From the NCBI RefSeq assembly GCF_003438495.1, contig NZ_QSSH01000001.1, positions 1 through 26,660 of the forward strand: a DNA stretch of 26,660 bases, written 5' to 3'. Origin of the DNA: Collinsella sp. TF05-9AC (GTDB taxonomy: Bacteria; Actinomycetota; Coriobacteriia; Coriobacteriales; Coriobacteriaceae). The stretch's first letter is position 1; every line of letters starts with the position of its first letter. Below the pieces are notes generated by a model. It was not told the DNA's origin. It searched no databases and saw nothing but the letters and a program-made list of their open reading frames with translations. Positions 23,441 through 26,660 of this stretch are shown here, piece after piece. A program made the translations under genes and the position numbers.

Positions 23441-23496
23441 AACAAAACGCTTTAGTGGGCTGGATTGCGATGCAACGCCGGTTGTTGCTACAGTAG

Positions 23497-23533
23497 CGGG
23501 GCGTGCCGGGGGTCCGGTGCGCCCCGTTTTTAT
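23497..23533 (+). terminator. Strong intrinsic terminator before the EamA gene
   Basis: CGGGGCG / CGCCCCG continues through two wobble pairs into CCGG / CCGG with loop GGGT, a 13-bp stem, and is followed by TTTTTATTT. It is 234 bp after the last YhgE stop, so it may end that operon or an unannotated small RNA covering 23404-23526. Confidence 0.85.
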
Positions 23534-23562
23534 TTGACCATGAGGCGGCACGCAGCCATACG
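23534..23562 (+). promoter_or_regulatory. Promoter of the EamA-family transporter
   Basis: TTGACC (23534-23539) and CATACG (23557-23562) are exactly 17 bp apart. The -35 begins right at the end of the preceding terminator's T tract. The start would be near 23569, 34 nt before ATG 23603. Confidence 0.5.
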
Positions 23563-23602
23563 CGTGCGGACACCACGCCCAGATTGAGTGTGAGGATGTT
23601 CC

Positions 23603-24586
23603 ATGGCCCAATACGCTGCCAACGAAATCGAGAATATGCCCGATAGCCCTGTAGCCCGCGAAGACCTAGGTGCCGGCGGTGCCTCTCGCGGTGCCGGTGC
23701 GCGCTCGCCGCTGTTCTGGAAGGTCTTGCTGCTTTCGGTGGCGGTCATCTGGGGCTATTCCTTCACCACCATGAAGGATGCGCTCGATACCATTCCGGTG
23801 TTCGAGCTGCTCTACATTCGTTTTCTTCCGGCGTCGTTGGTCATGCTTGCCATCTTCCACGAGCGCATTGTTGCCCATTTCAACGCTCGAAACCTGATTG
23901 TTGGACTTGGCATGGGCGCGCTCATGTGGGGTGCCTACGGTTTGCAGACGATCGGCCTGGCACAGACCACGGCAGGCAAGAGTGCATTTTTGACGGGCAC
24001 GTACTGCATCTTGGTTCCGTTTGCGAGCTACGTTCTAAGCGGCGAAAAGCTTACCCGTTACAACTTGGGCGCCGCGTTGCTGTGCCTGGCGGGCATTGGT
24101 CTGGTGGCGCTCGATAGCGTCGAGTTCAATGTCGGCGATGTCATCACACTGGGCGGTGCGGTCTTCTTTGCCATCCAGATGGCGGTGACCGCCAAGTATG
24201 GCCGCAAGATGGACATCAACGTCATCACGTTTTGGATGTTTGTGGGCAACGGCGTGCTGAGCCTGATCTCGTCGCTGCTATTCGAGACCCAAGCGCCGCT
24301 GTCCGTTTGGACGCCGAGTTTTATCGGTGTGATGGCGTTTCTCTCGGTGGGCTGCACATGTGTGGCTCTGCTCATCCAAAACGTCGGCCTGGCGCATGTC
24401 CCGGCCTCAACGGGCTCGCTGCTCCTTTCGATGGAGTCGCCTTCGGGTGTGCTGTTCTCGGTGCTGCTGATGGGGGAGGCGCTCACCTCGCGCCTGCTCG
24501 CCGGCTTCGCGCTCATCTTTCTTTCGATTATCTTGAGCGAGACGCATTTCGATTTTTTGCGTCGAAAGCCGCGTCCGCAATTGTAA
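23603..24586 (+). CDS. EamA/DMT-superfamily permease
   Basis: This 327-aa inner-membrane protein has about ten hydrophobic helices in two EamA repeats, after a ~35-residue polar N-terminus rich in Gly and Ala. The first repeat starts LLLSVAVIWGYSF, and later segments such as AQTTAGKSAFLTGTYCILVP and ASTGSLLLSMESPSGVLFS are typical of the family. Members export or import small metabolites such as amino acids; the substrate cannot be read from sequence. GAGGAT lies before ATG 23603. It is transcribed alone from its own promoter and ends at a clear terminator. Confidence 0.92.
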   Translation: MAQYAANEIENMPDSPVAREDLGAGGASRGAGARSPLFWKVLLLSVAVIWGYSFTTMKDALDTIPVFELLYIRFLPASLVMLAIFHERIVAHFNARNLIVGLGMGALMWGAYGLQTIGLAQTTAGKSAFLTGTYCILVPFASYVLSGEKLTRYNLGAALLCLAGIGLVALDSVEFNVGDVITLGGAVFFAIQMAVTAKYGRKMDINVITFWMFVGNGVLSLISSLLFETQAPLSVWTPSFIGVMAFLSVGCTCVALLIQNVGLAHVPASTGSLLLSMESPSGVLFSVLLMGEALTSRLLAGFALIFLSIILSETHFDFLRRKPRPQL

Positions 24587-24598
24587 ACAATTTGTTGC

Positions 24599-24624
24599 GC
24601 CGCCTCCCGGGGCGGCATTTTTTA
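24599..24624 (+). terminator. Terminator of the EamA-family gene
   Basis: GCCGCCT / GGGCGGC with loop CCCG is followed by ATTTTTT. It is 12 bp after the stop codon. Confidence 0.9.
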
Positions 24625-24649
24625 TGCGTCGCCCTTAAAGTAGTACCTT

Positions 24650-24671
24650 GCACTTTACGCTATCAAAGTGC
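24650..24671. promoter_or_regulatory. Inverted repeat before the M20 gene
   Basis: GCACTTT (24650-24656) and AAAGTGC (24665-24671) are perfect inverted repeats 8 bp apart, 31 bp before the start codon. It could be an operator or a small leader hairpin. I see no consensus promoter pair around it. Confidence 0.4.
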
Positions 24672-24701
24672 TTGCTGCAAAAACGTTACTGGAGGGCATC
24701 T

Positions 24702-25997
24702 ATGGCACCAGCACTGTCAGATCTTCAACCGCAATCAGCGCCCAAGGCCACCGCGGCGGCGCAAGCCGCCATTGGCGACAGTCTGGTCAAAGAGGCTCAA
24801 ACTTTTGCCGATGAGCTTGCCGCATGGCGTCACGATCTGCATCGGACGCCCGAACTTGGTAACGACCTCCCGCAGACCTCTGCGTATATCCAAGCGCGCC
24901 TGACCGAGATGGACATCCCGTTTGCCACGCTCGTCGATGGTTCCTGTGTTGCGGGCCTTGTCGGTGCCGGTGCCGCCGCGGCCCAGGGCAATGGCGTCTG
25001 CACGGACGAACAGGCCGGAACGGTCATTATGCTGCGTGGCGACATGGATGCCCTGCCCGTTGCCGAGGAATCCGGCGAGCCCTTTGCATCCACCAACGGC
25101 TGCATGCACGCTTGCGGTCACGATATGCACGCGACGGCGCTACTTGGTGCGGCTCGCCTGCTCAAGGCCCGCGAGGCCGAGCTCGTCGACGCCAATGCCA
25201 CCGTCAAACTGCTGTTCCAGCCGGGCGAGGAGACCTTTGAAGGGGCACGCGCTGCCATCGCCGATGGCCTGCTGCAGAACCCGCGTCCTCAGGCGGCCTT
25301 TGCCATGCATGTCAACAGCCAGTCGCCGCTTGGCCTGGTGCTCTACGGCAGTCCGGCGCTTTCGGGCGTGTACGGTTTCCGCATCACGCTCCAGGGCAAG
25401 GGCGGCCATGGCTCGAGCCCCGAGATCTGCATCGACCCCATCGCGGCCGGCGTCCATGTGCACCTGGCGCTCCAGGAGCTTATCGCCCGCGAGGTGCCGG
25501 CGGCCAAGGAAGTCGCACTTACCGTTGGTAAGTTTGCTGGCGGCTTGGCGGCCAACGTCATCCCCGACACCTGCGTGCTCGAGGGAACGCTGCGCGGCTT
25601 CGATGTTGAGCTCATGGAGCACCTCAAGACCCGCATCGCGGAGGTCGTTAACGGCGTTGCCACAACATATCGTACGCCGGCGACCATCGAGACGCTTTCG
25701 GATGTTCCGCCGCTTGTACTCGACAGCGATATGACTCAGGCGTCGCTTGGCTACGTGGGCGCAGTGCTGCCCAAGTCGGCTTTCTTGCCGCTTTTCCATG
25801 CCATGGCGAGTGAGGACTTCGCGCTTATCTCGAGCGAGATTCCGAGTGCATATTTTACCGTGGGCGCGGCCGTAACCGACACGGACGAGCATTTTGCCCA
25901 GCACCATCCCAAGGCACGTTTTAACGATGCCGAGCTGCCGCTCGGTGCCGCGGCTTATACCGCCGTCGCTTTGGGCTATATCGCCGACCACCGGTAG
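24702..25997 (+). CDS. M20-family amidohydrolase (M20D, hippurate/IAA-amino-acid hydrolase type)
   Basis: This 431-aa metal-dependent hydrolase cleaves N-acyl amino acids or related amides. The region RHDLHRTPELGND marks the N-terminus of the M20D group. GDMDALP (from 113), C138 and H140 in HACGHDMHATALLG, E176-E177 in FQPGEE, and H203 in AMHV are the expected metal and catalytic residues. The dimerisation-domain motif GKGGHGSSPE and the late MASEDFA are present. ATG 24702 has GGAGGG 5 nt upstream; the frame is open back to 24648, but that would be far from a ribosome site. It may process dietary or host-derived acyl amino acids, an inference from family and probable gut habitat. Confidence 0.92.
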   Translation: MAPALSDLQPQSAPKATAAAQAAIGDSLVKEAQTFADELAAWRHDLHRTPELGNDLPQTSAYIQARLTEMDIPFATLVDGSCVAGLVGAGAAAAQGNGVCTDEQAGTVIMLRGDMDALPVAEESGEPFASTNGCMHACGHDMHATALLGAARLLKAREAELVDANATVKLLFQPGEETFEGARAAIADGLLQNPRPQAAFAMHVNSQSPLGLVLYGSPALSGVYGFRITLQGKGGHGSSPEICIDPIAAGVHVHLALQELIAREVPAAKEVALTVGKFAGGLAANVIPDTCVLEGTLRGFDVELMEHLKTRIAEVVNGVATTYRTPATIETLSDVPPLVLDSDMTQASLGYVGAVLPKSAFLPLFHAMASEDFALISSEIPSAYFTVGAAVTDTDEHFAQHHPKARFNDAELPLGAAAYTAVALGYIADHR

Positions 25998-26006
25998 CAC
26001 CCAACC

Positions 26007-26064
26007 TTGCCTTTCAAGCCTGCGGGCATGGCCGTAAGGCCTATGCCCTTGTCTTTCAAGGCAA
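26007..26064. terminator. Compound hairpin after the M20 gene
   Basis: TTGCCTT (26007-26013) pairs with AAGGCAA (26058-26064). Inside it GGGCAT-GGCC-GTAA-GGCC-T-ATGCCC (26024-26048) forms a tight stem with one bulged base. No T run follows, so efficient termination is uncertain. Confidence 0.5.
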
Positions 26065-26076
26065 TCTTGGGCACTA

Positions 26077-26093
26077 CCGGCGCCCGGCGCCGG
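26077..26093. other. 17-bp GC palindrome before the MFS gene
   Basis: CCGGCGCC-C-GGCGCCGG is a perfect dyad 27 bp before the start codon at 26121. With the preceding hairpins it makes the gap 25998-26120 almost wholly palindromic. Confidence 0.5.
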
Positions 26094-26120
26094 CTATTCG
26101 TTTGTTAAATAAGGAGCAGT

Positions 26121-26570
26121 ATGTCCCAGCAGCGTAAATTCTTCCCCGGCTGGCTCGTGGTGACCTCCGGCTTTGTGATCATGGCCACGTGCTACACGAT
26201 TTTCGTCAACTGCATGAGCCTGTTCCAGCCGCTGATCGTCAGCGACCTGGGCATTTCCCTTGCGCAGTACAACATCTCCAACGCTATCTCCACCGTGGTG
26301 AGCGTCGTGGGTTCGCTCGTTATCGGCCATGTTGCCGATAAGGTGAGTGGCCGCGTATTGGGCTCGCTCACCGTTATCGCCACCTCGGCGGTGCTCGCGG
26401 GCATGAGCTTTGTGGGTGAGCTTTGGCAGGTCTACGTGCTCTTTGCCGTCTCGGGCTCCTTTGCGAGCACTTGGATCGTGTGCTTGGCGTGCTCCGTGGT
26501 CATGCTCGTGTTCCTGCTGGTATCCGAGCCCATCGCCGCCAAGCTGCGCGCGAGCGTGGCGGGGGAGTAG
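26121..26570 (+). CDS. MFS transporter remnant with internal deletion
   Basis: This 149-aa frame is far shorter than the ~400 aa of a major facilitator permease. Residues 1-110 look like the first three or four helices: GWLVVTSGFVIMATCYTIFV, then a second helix with the motif A-like GHVADKVSGR (66-75), then VLGSLTVIATSAVLAG. The sequence then runs without a break into SGSFASTWIVCLACSVVMLVFLLVSEP, which resembles the last helix and C-terminal tail of such proteins. The middle eight or so helices would be missing, in frame. AAGGAG before ATG 26121 is intact, so it may still be translated, but transport is unlikely. An unusual small four-helix protein is the alternative. Confidence 0.7.
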   Translation: MSQQRKFFPGWLVVTSGFVIMATCYTIFVNCMSLFQPLIVSDLGISLAQYNISNAISTVVSVVGSLVIGHVADKVSGRVLGSLTVIATSAVLAGMSFVGELWQVYVLFAVSGSFASTWIVCLACSVVMLVFLLVSEPIAAKLRASVAGE

Positions 26571-26614
26571 GCGTCCGTCGCTCTTTTCTGTTCGTCCCGT
26601 TCTGTCCGTGGCCG

Positions 26615-26660
26615 CCTTGGAAGCCGAATGGATGCTCGTACCATCATTCGGTTTCCAAGG
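26615..26660 (+). terminator. Hairpin at the window end
   Basis: The arms 26615-26630 (CCTTGGAAGCCGAATG) and 26645-26660 pair over 16 bp with one G·T. The window stops at the base of the stem, so any T tract is not visible. It is 45 bp after the MFS remnant. Confidence 0.65.

Noticed and set aside
23465..23494. Promoter TTGCGA-18-TACAGT for the EamA gene
   Set aside because: Its start point would fall inside the left arm of the following strong terminator. The TTGACC-17-CATACG pair downstream fits better.

Overview
The window looks like the chromosome of a high-GC Gram-positive gut actinobacterium of class Coriobacteriia, most likely Collinsella. This rests on GC-rich coding sequence with some GTG starts, the mix of families present, and my recollection of similar Collinsella proteins. 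I could not run a search.

Layout. Positions 1-780 hold two identical tRNA-Arg(ACG) genes, each with its own promoter and terminator. Between them is a 54-bp copy of the 3' end and terminator of the first tRNA, separated from it by 136 bp of palindrome-rich DNA. This looks like an integration or repeat-insertion scar. An 813-aa TPR-containing protein of unknown function follows (793-3234). Positions 3324-6107 look accessory and appear less GC-rich by eye. They hold a 9-10 bp iterated repeat in front of an AAA ATPase with a C-terminal winged helix, a perfect 19-bp inverted repeat, tRNA-Ser(GCT), and a TM2-domain protein with a very basic N-terminus.

Positions 6268-13020 form an envelope and signalling block. 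A secreted D-Ala-D-Ala carboxypeptidase (minus strand) is divergent from a VanR/VanS-like two-component pair, with a dyad operator candidate between them. Next come a PstB phosphate-transport ATPase without pstS, pstC or pstA, and a PhoB/PhoR-like pair. Positions 13086-15226 carry a bacterial tyrosine-kinase triad (Wzz-like adaptor, BY-kinase, PHP phosphatase) with no glycan-synthesis genes beside it. A GNAT acetyltransferase follows.

Positions 15969-17993 encode the Hsp90 homologue HtpG; a terminator-like hairpin lies in its probable leader. Positions 18308-23263 are two directly abutting YhgE/Pip-family membrane proteins. The 339-bp gap after them holds a 100-nt imperfect inverted repeat, another hairpin and a strong terminator. 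The rest is an EamA/DMT permease, an M20 amidohydrolase, and an MFS gene that seems to have lost its middle by an in-frame deletion. The window ends at the base of one more hairpin.

How the genes may work together: most of the identifiable genes concern envelope sensing and remodelling, with D,D-carboxypeptidase plus VanRS-like regulation, phosphate signalling, BY-kinase control of exopolysaccharide, and YhgE proteins. No complete novel defence or mobile system is visible. The least explained items are the iteron-flanked ATPase, the tRNA-Arg scar, the VanRS/carboxypeptidase arrangement and the long inverted repeat after the YhgE genes.
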